From contig ONAN01000012.1 in the NCBI GenBank assembly GCA_900315805.1, positions 1 through 47,577 on the forward strand: a stretch of DNA of 47,577 nucleotides, in the 5' to 3' direction. The notes below the pieces were generated by a model that saw only the letters and a list, made by a program, of their open reading frames with translations, did no database searches and was not told the origin of the DNA. Below are positions 22,237-30,930 of the stretch, in pieces. Each line of letters begins with the position of its first letter. Position 1 is the first letter of the stretch. The translations under genes were made by a program, and so were the position numbers. Source of the DNA: an uncultured Selenomonadales bacterium (GTDB taxonomy: Bacteria > Bacillota > Negativicutes > Acidaminococcales > Acidaminococcaceae).

Positions 22237-23793
22237 ATGGACAGGAAACAGCAGGCAGCGCTTGGACTTTCCCTGCTCCTGGCTGCCTTTTATGCCGCTC
22301 CCGCGTTGGCCGCAACCGCCCCCGCAACCCCCGCTCCCGCGGATTTCCGCCGGACCAGCTGGACGGAACTGGCGCAGCAGTACGGCAACCCCTATTTCAC
22401 GGACGAGGCGCAGGCCGCCCTTTCGCCCGAGGTGCTGGCCGCCTGGTGGACCGTGTTTCACGACGATGTCCTCGACGACCTGATCCGCACGGCCCTGACG
22501 AACAGCCGGGACCTGGCGGCGGCCCGGTCGCGCCTGAACCAGGCCCGGGCCCAGCTCGGCATCGCCAAAGCGGCGCGGCTGCCCTGGCTTAATGCCGGCG
22601 GCGGCTGGGTGCGCGCGCAGGTGCCGGACAACGTCGTGGACGGCGTCCTGCCCGCTGCGGTGACCCAGGGGCCCCTGGGCCCGTACGATACGAAGAAGGA
22701 AGGCTCCTACGCCGGCCTGGACGCCGCGTGGGAACTCGATATATTCGGCAAAACGCGGGCCCGCGTGCGGAGCGCCTCGAATTCCCTGCAGGCGCGCAAC
22801 GCCCAGCTGTATTCCACCTGGGTGAGCCTTTCCGCGGAAGTGGCGCTCAACTACATCACGCTGCGCACGCTCCAGGAAGAGCTCGATGTCACGGAACGCC
22901 ACGTGGCAAACCTGAAGGAGAACCGGGAACTCGTCGCGACGAATGAGGCGGCCGGCCTGCTCTCGTCCCTGCCGACGGACCAGGCGTCCTACACGCTCCA
23001 CGCGGCGGAGGCCCGCCTGCCCGAACTGAAGGAAAACATCGCGGACACGCTGAACCGCCTGTCCGTCCTGACGGGCACCGTGCCGGGCGCCCTCAATGAC
23101 CGGCTGCTGCCGGCCAAACCCCTGCCCGACGTGGATCCGCGCCTTTACAACGCCATTCCGGCCGACGTGCTGCGGCAGCGGCCCGATGTCCACGCGGCGG
23201 AACGGGCCTGGGCGGCGCAGATTGCCAAGACCAGCGAAGCCAAGGCGGAACTTAAGCCCCGCTTCACCATTTCCGGCCTGCTGAGCTTCGCCACCCTCGA
23301 CGGCGGCCTCTTTGCGGCCGGCAGCCGGGGCTTCTCCCTCCTGCCGCAGGTGACGTTCCCCCTGTTCCACGGCGGGGCGCTGGCGAAAAACGTGCGCGTC
23401 CAGAAGGAGAAGGAAAAGGAAATGCAGGCCAACTACGAAAAGACCGTGCTCCAGGCGGCCGCCGAAGTGCGCTCGTCCATGACGGCCATTTCGCAGGACC
23501 ACGTGCGGCGCGCTTCCCTGGAACAAGGGCGCGACGCCGCCAAAGACGCCTGCGGCCTGGCGCAGAACCGCTTCCGCAACGGCCTGTCCGACTACATGGA
23601 CGTCCTCGACGCCGAACGGCACTACCTGCAGCTGGACCAGAACTTTACGGAAGCGAAGGGCCGGGAACTGACCTCGCTGGTCTCGCTCTTCAAGGCCCTC
23701 GGCGGCGGCTGGCAGCCACTCGAGGCAGCGGCCGCGGACGATGTCCCGTCCGGCCGTTCCGCAAACCATGACGAAGGGAGCGCACGCAAATGA
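22237..23793 (+). CDS. Outer membrane efflux channel (TolC/NodT family)
   Basis: The product is 518 residues. ATG 22237 is preferred over ATG 22231 because GGAGG is then 7 bases upstream. A signal peptide covers residues 1-25 (LLLAAFYAAPALA). No lipobox Cys is seen, unlike many NodT proteins. Two OEP repeats follow: WWTVFHDDVLDDLIRTALTNSRDLAAARSRLNQARAQLG starts the first, and VLRQRPDVHAAERAWAAQIAKTSEAKAELKPRFTISG starts the second, with long helices between. The DELDV-to-LSVLTGTVPGAL region is typical. Such trimers form the outer membrane exit duct, so the cell has an outer membrane. It is first in a five-gene operon and overlaps the next gene by ATGA. Confidence 0.93.
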   Translation: MDRKQQAALGLSLLLAAFYAAPALAATAPATPAPADFRRTSWTELAQQYGNPYFTDEAQAALSPEVLAAWWTVFHDDVLDDLIRTALTNSRDLAAARSRLNQARAQLGIAKAARLPWLNAGGGWVRAQVPDNVVDGVLPAAVTQGPLGPYDTKKEGSYAGLDAAWELDIFGKTRARVRSASNSLQARNAQLYSTWVSLSAEVALNYITLRTLQEELDVTERHVANLKENRELVATNEAAGLLSSLPTDQASYTLHAAEARLPELKENIADTLNRLSVLTGTVPGALNDRLLPAKPLPDVDPRLYNAIPADVLRQRPDVHAAERAWAAQIAKTSEAKAELKPRFTISGLLSFATLDGGLFAAGSRGFSLLPQVTFPLFHGGALAKNVRVQKEKEKEMQANYEKTVLQAAAEVRSSMTAISQDHVRRASLEQGRDAAKDACGLAQNRFRNGLSDYMDVLDAERHYLQLDQNFTEAKGRELTSLVSLFKALGGGWQPLEAAAADDVPSGRSANHDEGSARK

Positions 23794-24818
23794 AACAATT
23801 GCTGGAAAAGATAAAGGGCAGCCGGAAACTGACTGTCGCGGCCGTCATCGCGGCGGTCCTCGTCATCGGCTTCATCGCCCACAGCCTGTACGCCATGTAC
23901 CAGGCCCGGCAGGCCGCGGGCACGCTGACGCTGTACGGCAACGTCGACCTGCGCGAAGTGTCCCTGGCCTTCCGCAACAACGAACGGATCTCCGAAGTCC
24001 TCGTGGAAGAGGGCGATGCCGTCAAGAAGGGGCAGGTGCTGGCCCGCCTCGACACCAACGACCTGAACTACCGCATCAAGGCCATGAAGGCCCAGATCGC
24101 GGCTCAGCAGGCGGCGGCGGACAAGCTGCACAACGGCACCCGCCGGGAAGACCTGGCCCAGGCCGAAGCCAAATACAAGGCCGCCGTGGCCGAACGGGAC
24201 TTTCTGCAGCGCGACTACGAGCGCAAAGCCGAAGCCTTCAACACGTCGGGCGGCCGTTCCGTCAGCCGCCAGGTCCTGGATGACGCCAAGGCCAAGCTCG
24301 ATGTGGCAGCGGCCCGCGCCCGCGAGGCGGAAGAGGCCAACAACCTGGCCATTGCCGGACCCCGCGCCGAGGACATCGCCGCGGCCGACGCCAAACTGGA
24401 AAGCCTGAAGAGCGACCTGGCCCAGGAAGAGTACACCCTCAGCCAGTTCGAGCTGATCGCGCCCCAGGACGGCGTCGTGCGCTCGCGCCTGTTGGAAGTG
24501 GGCGACATGGCGTCGCCGCAGAAGCCCGTGTTCCGCATTTCCCTGAATACGAAGAAATGGGTCCGCGTGTACGTGAAGGAGTCGGACCTGGGCCGGCTGC
24601 ACGAAGGCAGCAAGGCCAAAGTCACCATCGACAGCTATCCGGACAAGGCCATCGAAGGGCAGGTCGGCTACATTTCGTCCACGGCGGAATTCACGCCGAA
24701 GAACGTGGAGACGAAGGAACTGCGCCCGGCCCTGCTGTACGAAGTGCGTGTCTACGTGACCGACCCGGACAACCTGCTGCGCATGGGCATGCCGGCAACG
24801 GTCCAGATCGATGTCTAA
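23790..24818 (+). CDS. HlyD-family membrane fusion protein (YbhG-like)
   Basis: The product is 342 residues with an N-terminal membrane anchor (about 10-35, LTVAAVIAAVLVIGFIAHSLYAMY). It has a split biotinyl-lipoyl domain (TLYGNVDLREVSLAFRNNERISEVLVEEGDAVKKGQVLARLD and later FELIAPQDGVVRSRLLEVGDMASPQKPVFRI). A long coiled hairpin rich in Ala, Lys and Glu (about 100-215) lies between the halves, with a beta-barrel after them. The order and size match YbhG/YhiI-type adaptors that link an ABC-2 transporter to a TolC-like channel. It starts by ATGA overlap with the channel gene, so the two are translationally coupled. Confidence 0.93.
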   Translation: MKQLLEKIKGSRKLTVAAVIAAVLVIGFIAHSLYAMYQARQAAGTLTLYGNVDLREVSLAFRNNERISEVLVEEGDAVKKGQVLARLDTNDLNYRIKAMKAQIAAQQAAADKLHNGTRREDLAQAEAKYKAAVAERDFLQRDYERKAEAFNTSGGRSVSRQVLDDAKAKLDVAAARAREAEEANNLAIAGPRAEDIAAADAKLESLKSDLAQEEYTLSQFELIAPQDGVVRSRLLEVGDMASPQKPVFRISLNTKKWVRVYVKESDLGRLHEGSKAKVTIDSYPDKAIEGQVGYISSTAEFTPKNVETKELRPALLYEVRVYVTDPDNLLRMGMPATVQIDV

Positions 24819-24845
24819 CATTGTAACGTGGCAAAGGGGAATCCC

Positions 24846-26597
24846 ATGGAGGAGTACATCATCCGTGCTGAACAACTGAATAAGGTGTTTCCCCTGAAGA
24901 AGGGACAGACCGTCGAGGCCCTGAAAAGCCTGGACCTGACGGTGAAACAGGGCGGCCTGACGGCCATCATCGGCCCCGACGGCGCCGGCAAGACGACCTT
25001 CATGCGCCTCGTGGCGGGCCTCATGCGCCCTACAGGCGGCCGCCTGACGGTCCTGGGCCTGGACAGCGTGCAGGGCGCCGGGGAGATCCAGACGCGCATT
25101 TCCTACATGCCCCAGAAGTTCGGCCTCTACGAGGACCTGACGGTGCAGGAGAACATGGACCTGTACGCCGACCTCCACGGGGTGCCTGCACAAACCCGGC
25201 CGGCCCGCTTCGACAAGCTCCTGACCATGATGGGCCTGGAACGTTTCACGGGGCGCCTGGCAGGCAAGCTGTCGGGCGGCATGAAGCAGAAGCTGGGCCT
25301 GGCGTGCACCCTCGTGCGGTCGCCGGAACTGCTCCTGTTGGACGAGCCGACGGTCGGCGTCGACCCCCTGTCGCGGCGCGAACTGTGGGAAATCCTGAAA
25401 GAATTCGTGCGGGACGAGAACCTGACGGTCCTCGTCAACACGGCCTATATGAACGAAGCGGCGCTGTGCGGGCAGGTCTACGTGCTCCACAAAGGGGCCC
25501 TTCTGGCCCACGGCACGCCGGACGACCTGCGCGCCATCGCGGCGGGACGCTGCTACAGCTGCACGCCGCCGCCGGGCGAACCGACGCGCATCCTGCAGGC
25601 GCACCTCATCGACGATACGGACCACGTGGTCGACGCCGTGCCCAAAGGGGGCGACGTCCACTTCATCCTGCAGGAAGGCGTGGCCTCGGCGCCGTACCTG
25701 GATGCCCACGGCATCGCGGCGCGGCCTGTCGCGTCCGACCTGGAAGACGGCTTCATGGTCCTGCTGCACCGGGCGGAAACGGAAATCCTGCCCCCTGTCG
25801 AAGAAGGGGACGATGTCCTGGACAAGGGCGGCCGTCCGACGGACAAGGTCAGCATCACCGTGCGGGATTTGGTGAAAAAGTTCGGCGATTTCACGGCCGT
25901 GGCCCACACGTCGTTCGAAGTCCACGAAGGCGAAGTCTTCGGCCTGCTGGGCCCCAACGGCGCGGGCAAGACGACGACCTTCAAGATGCTCTGCGGCCTG
26001 CTGCCGGCGACGAGCGGCTTTTTGTCCGTGGCCGGCGTGGACCTGCACGTGGCGCGCACCCAGGCCCGGGCCAACGTGGGCTACGTGGCCCAGAAGTTTT
26101 CCCTCTACGGGAACCTGACCGTGCGGGACAACCTGGAATTTTTTGCCGGCATTTACGGCCTGCCGCCCAAGCGGCGCCGCGAGCGCATCGGCCAGGTGGT
26201 GCGGGAGTTTTTCCTGGAAGACCGGCTGGACATGCGGGCCGGCGACCTGCCGGGCGGCTACAAGCAGCGCCTGTCCATGGCCTGCGCCCTCATGCACGAG
26301 CCGAAGATCCTCTTCCTCGACGAGCCGACGTCGGGCATCGACCCCCTGACGCGGCGCAATTTCTGGCGCCAGATCACGTCGCTGGCCGCCAAGGGCACGA
26401 CCATCATCATTACGACGCATTTTATGGAAGAAGCGGAGTACTGCGACCGCTTCATGATCCAGGACAACGGCCGCATGCTCGCCATCGGCGCGCCGTCGGA
26501 AATCCGGCGGCAGCTGGGGCGGGAAGGCGCCGACATGGATGACATCTTCATGGCCATCGTCGAACAGGCGCGGGCGAAAGGGGAGGGACCGGCATGA
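24846..26597 (+). CDS. ABC exporter ATPase with two fused nucleotide-binding domains (YbhF-like)
   Basis: The product is 583 residues. The ATG at 24846 follows AAAGGGG; an in-frame GTG at 24828 lacks an RBS. Domain 1 has Walker A GPDGAGKTT (about 43-51), signature LSGGMKQKLG and Walker B LLLLDEPTVGVD. After a linker (about 240-335), domain 2 has Walker A GPNGAGKTT (about 369-377), a variant signature LPGGYKQRLSM and Walker B ILFLDEPTSGID with ITTHFMEEAEY. In domain 1 the switch His is replaced (VNTAYMNEAAL rather than THxxxEA), so its site may be degenerate. Organisation matches E. coli YbhF, which works with YbhS and YbhR. Confidence 0.93.
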   Translation: MEEYIIRAEQLNKVFPLKKGQTVEALKSLDLTVKQGGLTAIIGPDGAGKTTFMRLVAGLMRPTGGRLTVLGLDSVQGAGEIQTRISYMPQKFGLYEDLTVQENMDLYADLHGVPAQTRPARFDKLLTMMGLERFTGRLAGKLSGGMKQKLGLACTLVRSPELLLLDEPTVGVDPLSRRELWEILKEFVRDENLTVLVNTAYMNEAALCGQVYVLHKGALLAHGTPDDLRAIAAGRCYSCTPPPGEPTRILQAHLIDDTDHVVDAVPKGGDVHFILQEGVASAPYLDAHGIAARPVASDLEDGFMVLLHRAETEILPPVEEGDDVLDKGGRPTDKVSITVRDLVKKFGDFTAVAHTSFEVHEGEVFGLLGPNGAGKTTTFKMLCGLLPATSGFLSVAGVDLHVARTQARANVGYVAQKFSLYGNLTVRDNLEFFAGIYGLPPKRRRERIGQVVREFFLEDRLDMRAGDLPGGYKQRLSMACALMHEPKILFLDEPTSGIDPLTRRNFWRQITSLAAKGTTIIITTHFMEEAEYCDRFMIQDNGRMLAIGAPSEIRRQLGREGADMDDIFMAIVEQARAKGEGPA

Positions 26598-27703
26598 ACG
26601 GATTTCTGCGGCGCATGAAAGCGCTCATCCACAAAGAGTTCCTCCAGCTGTCGCGCGATTCGAGCTCCCTGCTCCTGGGCATCGCCCTGCCCATCGCCCT
26701 CATCCTGATCATCGGCTACGGCATTTCCCTGGATATCCGCAACATTCCTACGGCGGTCGTCCTCGAGGACGCGTCGCCCAAGGCGCAGGATGTCGTGAGT
26801 TTCGTCAACGGGTCGGCCTATTTTTCGCCGACCTACGTGACGAGTTTCCGCGAAGCGGAAGCCATGCTCCTGAACCGCGACGTGCGCGTCATCATCGACG
26901 TGCCGCCGGACTTTACGTCGAAACTGGCCACGGGCGAAGCGACCCTGCGCGTCGTCCTGGACGGCGTCGAAGCGGCGACGGCCATGTCGACCCAGGGCTA
27001 CATCGAAAGCGCCGTGTCCTCGTGGCTGCTGCGGCAGCCCGGCGCGGGCAGCGGGGCGCGCATCGCCCTGGAATCGCGCATGTGGTATAACGACGCCAAC
27101 TCCAGCACGTGGTTCTTCCTGCCGGGCCTCATCATGATCATCGTCACCATCATCGGCATCATGCTGACGGCCATCGTCATGGCCCGCGAGTGGGAACGGG
27201 GCACCTTCGAGTCCCTTTTCGTGACGCCCGTGCGGCCCATGGAACTGGTCCTGGCCAAAATCGTGCCCTATTTCTGCGTCGCCCTTCTGGGCGTCTTCAT
27301 CTGCCTCTTCCTGTCGCGCTTCCTCTTCGAAGTGCCCGTCGTGGGCTCCCTGGCCGTCCTGCTCGGCCTGACCATGATCTACCTGATGGTCGCCCTGGGC
27401 ATCGGCCTCGTCATTTCCACGGTGACGAAGAGCCAGTTCCTGGCCTGCCAGTCGTCCATGCTCGTCAGCTTCCTGCCCAGCGTCGTGCTCTCGGGCTTCG
27501 TCTTTGACCTGCGCTCGACGCCCGTCGTCGTGCAGATCATAGGCAATGTGCTGCCCTTCAGCCACTACCTTACGTGCCTGCGCTCCCTGTTCCTGTCGGG
27601 CACGAACGCGGGCCTGCTGCTCAAACAGGGCGGCCTGCTCCTGCTCTACGGCGTCTTCTTCATCGGCGCCGCCTTCACCATGACCAGAAAGAAGGTGGAG
27701 TGA
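26594..27703 (+). CDS. ABC-2 type exporter permease 1 (YbhS-like)
   Basis: The product is 369 residues. One N-terminal helix (about 22-45, LLLGIALPIALILIIGYGISL) is followed by a large extracytoplasmic domain (about 50-170) and five helices from about 178 to the C-terminus, the ABC2_membrane_3 layout. The motif EWERGTFESLFVTPVRPMEL after helix 2 is typical. It starts with an ATGA overlap with the ATPase gene and ends in TGATG overlap with the next permease. It likely pairs with that protein as a heterodimer. The substrate may be a drug, cation or lipid; nothing in the sequence decides this. Confidence 0.92.
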   Translation: MNGFLRRMKALIHKEFLQLSRDSSSLLLGIALPIALILIIGYGISLDIRNIPTAVVLEDASPKAQDVVSFVNGSAYFSPTYVTSFREAEAMLLNRDVRVIIDVPPDFTSKLATGEATLRVVLDGVEAATAMSTQGYIESAVSSWLLRQPGAGSGARIALESRMWYNDANSSTWFFLPGLIMIIVTIIGIMLTAIVMAREWERGTFESLFVTPVRPMELVLAKIVPYFCVALLGVFICLFLSRFLFEVPVVGSLAVLLGLTMIYLMVALGIGLVISTVTKSQFLACQSSMLVSFLPSVVLSGFVFDLRSTPVVVQIIGNVLPFSHYLTCLRSLFLSGTNAGLLLKQGGLLLLYGVFFIGAAFTMTRKKVE

Positions 27704-28818
27704 TGAACGGATTCCAACTTTTCCTGCAGCAGCTGGCCGTCATCTGCCGCAAAGAAATCCTCGCCATCTGGAAGGACAAGGCGACGCGCCTCATCATCGT
27801 CGTGCCCTGCGTCATTCTGGGCTTCCTCTTCGGCTACGCCGCCAACTACAACCTCGAAGACGCGCCCTACGCGCTGCTCGACCAGAGCCACAGCCGCGAG
27901 TCCGCCGACCTGGCGGCCGCCATCGAGGCGACGCCCTTCTTCCACCGTCACGTGACGCTCCAGAACGCGTCCCAGATCGGCCGCTACCTGGACGACGGCG
28001 AAGTCGTCATGGCCGTCTCCATCCCGCCGGACTTCGCCTCCCGCCTGGCCAAAGGCGAAACGGCGCCGGTCCAGGTCATCACGGACGGGCGCAACACCAT
28101 GATCGCCGGCCAGGCCTCGAGTTACACGGCCCGCATCATCAGCCGCTACAACGCGCGGCGCACGGGCCGCCGGAGCCCCGTCACCGTGCAGACCCGCACG
28201 TGGTTCAACCCGAACCAGACGACGCGCTGGTTCTTCCTGCCGGGCATCATCGGCCTGCTGAGCTTCGCCCAGGTCTTCCTCCTGTCGGGCCTGTCCGTGG
28301 CCCGCGAACGGGAAGAAGGCACCTTCGAGCAGATCCTCGTGGCCCCCGTGGCGCCGCAGGTCATCCTCATCGGCAAAGCCGTGCCGCCCCTCATCGTCGG
28401 CTTCATCCAGTGCACGATCTTGTTCCTCATCAGCCGCCTGTGGTTCCAGGTGCCCTTCGCCGGCTCCGTCGTGACCTTCTACGTGGCCATCTTCTTCTAC
28501 GTGCTCAGTTCCACGGGCCTCGGCCTGACCCTGTCGTCCATTTCGAAGAACATGCAGCAGGTCCTGGTCTACGTGATCGTCACCATGATCCCCATGGCCC
28601 TGCTTTCCGGCATCATCACGCCGGTCAGCAACATGCCGGACTTTCTCCAGATCCTCACGTACGCCGACCCCTTGCGCTTCGGCCTGGAACTCATCCGCCG
28701 CATCTACCTCGAGGGCCTCACCCTGGGCCAGCTGGCCTGGAACTTCGTGCCCCTCATCGTGATTGCGGCCGTGTCCCTATCCACCGCCGGTTACATGTTC
28801 CGGCACAACCTCAGTTAA
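27703..28818 (+). CDS. ABC-2 type exporter permease 2 (YbhR-like)
   Basis: The product is 371 residues from the ATG at 27703, which overlaps the previous stop by one base; the frame upstream is a shadow. The layout equals that of permease 1: N-terminal helix (about 25-45), periplasmic domain with ALLDQSHSRESADLAAAIEATPFF, then helices with REREEGTFEQILVAPVAPQVILIGKAVPPLIVG. It is the last gene of the operon; a hairpin and a terminator follow. The two permeases, dual ATPase, HlyD protein and outer membrane channel make a complete export pump. Confidence 0.92.
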   Translation: MNGFQLFLQQLAVICRKEILAIWKDKATRLIIVVPCVILGFLFGYAANYNLEDAPYALLDQSHSRESADLAAAIEATPFFHRHVTLQNASQIGRYLDDGEVVMAVSIPPDFASRLAKGETAPVQVITDGRNTMIAGQASSYTARIISRYNARRTGRRSPVTVQTRTWFNPNQTTRWFFLPGIIGLLSFAQVFLLSGLSVAREREEGTFEQILVAPVAPQVILIGKAVPPLIVGFIQCTILFLISRLWFQVPFAGSVVTFYVAIFFYVLSSTGLGLTLSSISKNMQQVLVYVIVTMIPMALLSGIITPVSNMPDFLQILTYADPLRFGLELIRRIYLEGLTLGQLAWNFVPLIVIAAVSLSTAGYMFRHNLS

Positions 28819-28822
28819 TCCT

Positions 28823-28856
28823 TTGCGGTACGATGTCCCGGTACATCGTTCCGCAA
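28823..28856. repeat. 14-bp inverted repeat after the exporter operon
   Basis: TTGCGG(T)ACGATGT and ACATCGT(T)CCGCAA form a long stem with one T-T mismatch and a 6-nt loop, five bases after the stop codon. There is no U-tract. It may stabilise the 3' end of the transcript ahead of the true terminator. Confidence 0.6.
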
Positions 28857-28871
28857 ACAGGCAAAAAGAAA

Positions 28872-28902
28872 GCCGCGCCCGTGAGGACGCGGCAATTTTT
28901 TT
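28872..28902. terminator. Bidirectional terminator between exporter operon and BASS copy 2
   Basis: GCCGCG.CC and GG.CGCGGC form a stem followed by AATTTTTTT on the plus strand; the minus strand has TTTCTTTTTG. It separates two convergent units. Confidence 0.88.
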
Positions 28903-28908
28903 GGGGAC

Positions 28909-29916
28909 TCAGGCTTCTTCGGACAGGCGGCGTTCCAGCTCGGCCTGTTCCTTGGCGTAATCCGGATCGTATTTCGGATTCAGCACGTTCTGGTACAGCC
29001 AGGCGAGCATGGCGCCGGAAATGTTGTGCCAGGCGCTGAATACGGCGCCGGGAGCGGCTGCCAGCGGCATGGAGGCGAAATGCGCCTTGGCCAGGCCGAC
29101 CGCCAGGCCGGAGTTCTGCATGCCGACTTCGATGGAGAGGGCCACGGCCTTCTTCCAGGTCAGGCCGGCGACGTGGGCAATCCCGAAGCCCAGGGCGTAG
29201 CCGAGGCAGTTGTGCAGGATGACGACCAGGATGATGATGGACGAAGCAGCCAGGATGGCGTTGCGGGAAACGGCGATGACGCCGGCGATGATCAGGGAAA
29301 TGGCGATGGAGGAAACGGCCGGCAGGTAATCTTCCGCGGCTTCCGCCAGCTTAGGCAGGAACTTTTTGACAGCCAGGCCCAGCGCAATCGGGATGATGAC
29401 GATCTGGATGATGGAGAAGAACATGCCGACGGGGCTGAACTTGATCTGCTGGCCGATCAGCCAGTACGTGATGAGCGGCGTCAGGATCGGGGACAGGACG
29501 GTGGAAACCATCGTCATGGTGACCGACAGGGCGACATCGCCCTTGCTCATGTAGGTGATGACGTTGGACGACGTGCCGCCGGGGCAGGTGCCGACCAATA
29601 CGACGCCGGCCGTCAGGGCCGGGCCCAGGCCGAAGACCGTCGCCAGCACGTAGGCCAGGAACGGCATGACGAAATACTGCGCAATGGCGCCCAGGAACAC
29701 ATCGAAGGGCCGCTTCAGGATCAGGCCGAAGTCCTTCAGGTCCAGCGTGGTGCCCATGCCGAACATGACGATGCCCAGCAGGGTGGACAGGACGGAAATG
29801 CCGGCCACCTTGCCGACGACCCACTTCCACGCATCGGGGGTCACGAGACCGAGGATCAGGAAGATGATGGCGATGACGCCAAAATACTTACCGATGAGAG
29901 CACATACCTTTTTCAT
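28909..29916 (-). CDS. Bile acid:sodium symporter (BASS) family transporter, copy 2
   Basis: The product is 335 residues, the same length as copy 1 at 20698, with the same motifs: MFGMGTTLDLKDF, LVGTCPGGTSSNVITYMSKGD and GMQNSGLAVGLAKAHF. The C-terminus is LNPKYDPDYAKEQAELERRLSEEA, longer in charge than in copy 1. The RBS AAAGAGGT precedes ATG 29916. About ten membrane helices are predicted. Unlike copy 1, its leader has hairpins but no terminator, so it is probably not controlled by the same switch. The substrate is unknown; keto acid, pantothenate or bile acid are the known options for the family. Confidence 0.92.
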   Translation of the reverse strand: MKKVCALIGKYFGVIAIIFLILGLVTPDAWKWVVGKVAGISVLSTLLGIVMFGMGTTLDLKDFGLILKRPFDVFLGAIAQYFVMPFLAYVLATVFGLGPALTAGVVLVGTCPGGTSSNVITYMSKGDVALSVTMTMVSTVLSPILTPLITYWLIGQQIKFSPVGMFFSIIQIVIIPIALGLAVKKFLPKLAEAAEDYLPAVSSIAISLIIAGVIAVSRNAILAASSIIILVVILHNCLGYALGFGIAHVAGLTWKKAVALSIEVGMQNSGLAVGLAKAHFASMPLAAAPGAVFSAWHNISGAMLAWLYQNVLNPKYDPDYAKEQAELERRLSEEA

Positions 29917-30021
29917 TTTTGTTACCTCTTTCCTTGCTTATAAATCCCTTATTGCCACGGTGCCGGCACCCTGTCATGCAGTGCATCCGGGTGCATCTTT
30001 GTGCCGTGGTGTATAGAAGCA

Positions 30022-30050
30022 ATTATAATGAATCGGCAGACGGAATTCAA
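30022..30050 (-). promoter_or_regulatory. Promoter of BASS copy 2
   Basis: On the minus strand, TTGAAT (30050-30045), a 17-bp spacer and TATAAT (30027-30022). The leader is about 100 nt and contains CCACGG/CCGTGG arms around repeated GATGCA elements (29957-30009), so it is folded; no terminator is present in it. Confidence 0.8.
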
Positions 30051-30155
30051 CAAAAACGCATCATTTTCGCCCGCTTTCTGCCAAAAGAGATGTAAAGTGT
30101 AACATTCTTAGCAAATTACGCCGCGCGTCCGCCCCCCGCCGTCACGGCGGAGTTG

Positions 30156-30164
30156 TGGTATAAT
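30156..30164 (+). promoter_or_regulatory. Extended -10 promoter of the YigZ gene
   Basis: TGGTATAAT lies 31 bases before the start codon. A short GGCGG/CCGCC hairpin precedes it and the -35 is poor. Confidence 0.65.
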
Positions 30165-30194
30165 GAAACGAAATACGGAAATGGAGAACCAACC

Positions 30195-30824
30195 ATGATA
30201 CTGACCATTGCGAAGGATATCCGGACGGAGCAGGTGATCCAGAAGAGCCGCTTCATCTGTTCCCTGAAGAAGGTCGCCACGGAAGAAGAGGCCCAGGCCT
30301 TCCTGAAGGAGCGGAAAAAGGAATTCTGGGACGCGACGCACAACTGCAGCGCCTACGTGATCGACGAAACGGCCCAGCGTTCCAGCGACGACGGCGAACC
30401 GTCGGGCACGGCGGGCATGCCCATGCTGGGCGTGCTGCGCAAACAGGGCCTGACCGGCGTGGCGGCCGTCGTGACGCGCTATTTCGGCGGCATCAAGCTC
30501 GGTGCCGGCGGGCTCGTGCGGGCCTACAGCAGCAGCGTCGCCCAGGCCGTCGAAGCGGCGGGCCTGGTGGAGAAGGTGGCCATGGGCCGCTACCTGTTTT
30601 CCTGCGGCCCCGCGGCGTCGGGCCGGGTGCTGAACCGCCTCTACCAGCAGGACCTGTTCACCGTGGCCGATGTGGCCTACGGCGACCGGACGACCTTCGC
30701 CCTCTTTATGCCGGAAGACCGGAAGGAGACGGCCGAAGCCTGGCTGACGGACACGCTCCACCAGGCCGTGGCCCTGGAAGAGGCCGGCCGCGAGTACCGC
30801 GAGGTGCCGTACCGCAAAGACTGA
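30195..30824 (+). CDS. yigZ: YigZ/IMPACT (UPF0029) family protein
   Basis: The product is 209 residues. The ATG at 30195 follows GGAGA at 7-8 bases. The N-terminal IMPACT domain shows KSRFICSLKKVATEEEAQAFLKERKKEFWDATHNCSAYVI, SDDGEPSGTAGMPMLGVL and the glycine-rich VVTRYFGGIKLGAGGLVRAYSSSV (about 95-118). The C-terminal DUF1949-like part covers the rest. The family is widespread and structurally related to EF-G domain IV; a role in translation or proline peptidase-like regulation has been proposed but is not settled. It is monocistronic. Confidence 0.93.
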   Translation: MILTIAKDIRTEQVIQKSRFICSLKKVATEEEAQAFLKERKKEFWDATHNCSAYVIDETAQRSSDDGEPSGTAGMPMLGVLRKQGLTGVAAVVTRYFGGIKLGAGGLVRAYSSSVAQAVEAAGLVEKVAMGRYLFSCGPAASGRVLNRLYQQDLFTVADVAYGDRTTFALFMPEDRKETAEAWLTDTLHQAVALEEAGREYREVPYRKD

Positions 30825-30845
30825 GCACGGCCGCCCCGGGTGATG

Positions 30846-30877
30846 AACATATGCGGGGTTGACACATATGTTATAAT
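30846..30877 (+). promoter_or_regulatory. Promoter with palindromic operator before the metal ABC importer
   Basis: AACATATG-N11-CATATGTT (30846-30872) is a perfect 8-bp inverted repeat that runs into an extended -10, TGTTATAAT (hexamer 30872-30877). A TTGACA in the spacer is too close to be the -35 of this -10. The position over the promoter is that expected for a metal-responsive repressor (Zur- or MntR-like). The leader is about 140 nt. Confidence 0.65.
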
Positions 30878-30930
30878 GAATCTGTAATGGGAACGGGGCG
30901 CATCCGCCCCTACATACGAATACAATCCGG

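Noticed and set aside
20698..29916. Composite transposon bounded by the two BASS genes
   Set aside because: No transposase, terminal inverted repeats or target duplications are seen; the flanks are ordinary paralogous genes.
30859..30877. TTGACA plus TATAAT as a normal -35/-10 pair
   Set aside because: The spacing is only 7 bp. The -10 is better read as an extended -10 with the palindrome covering it.
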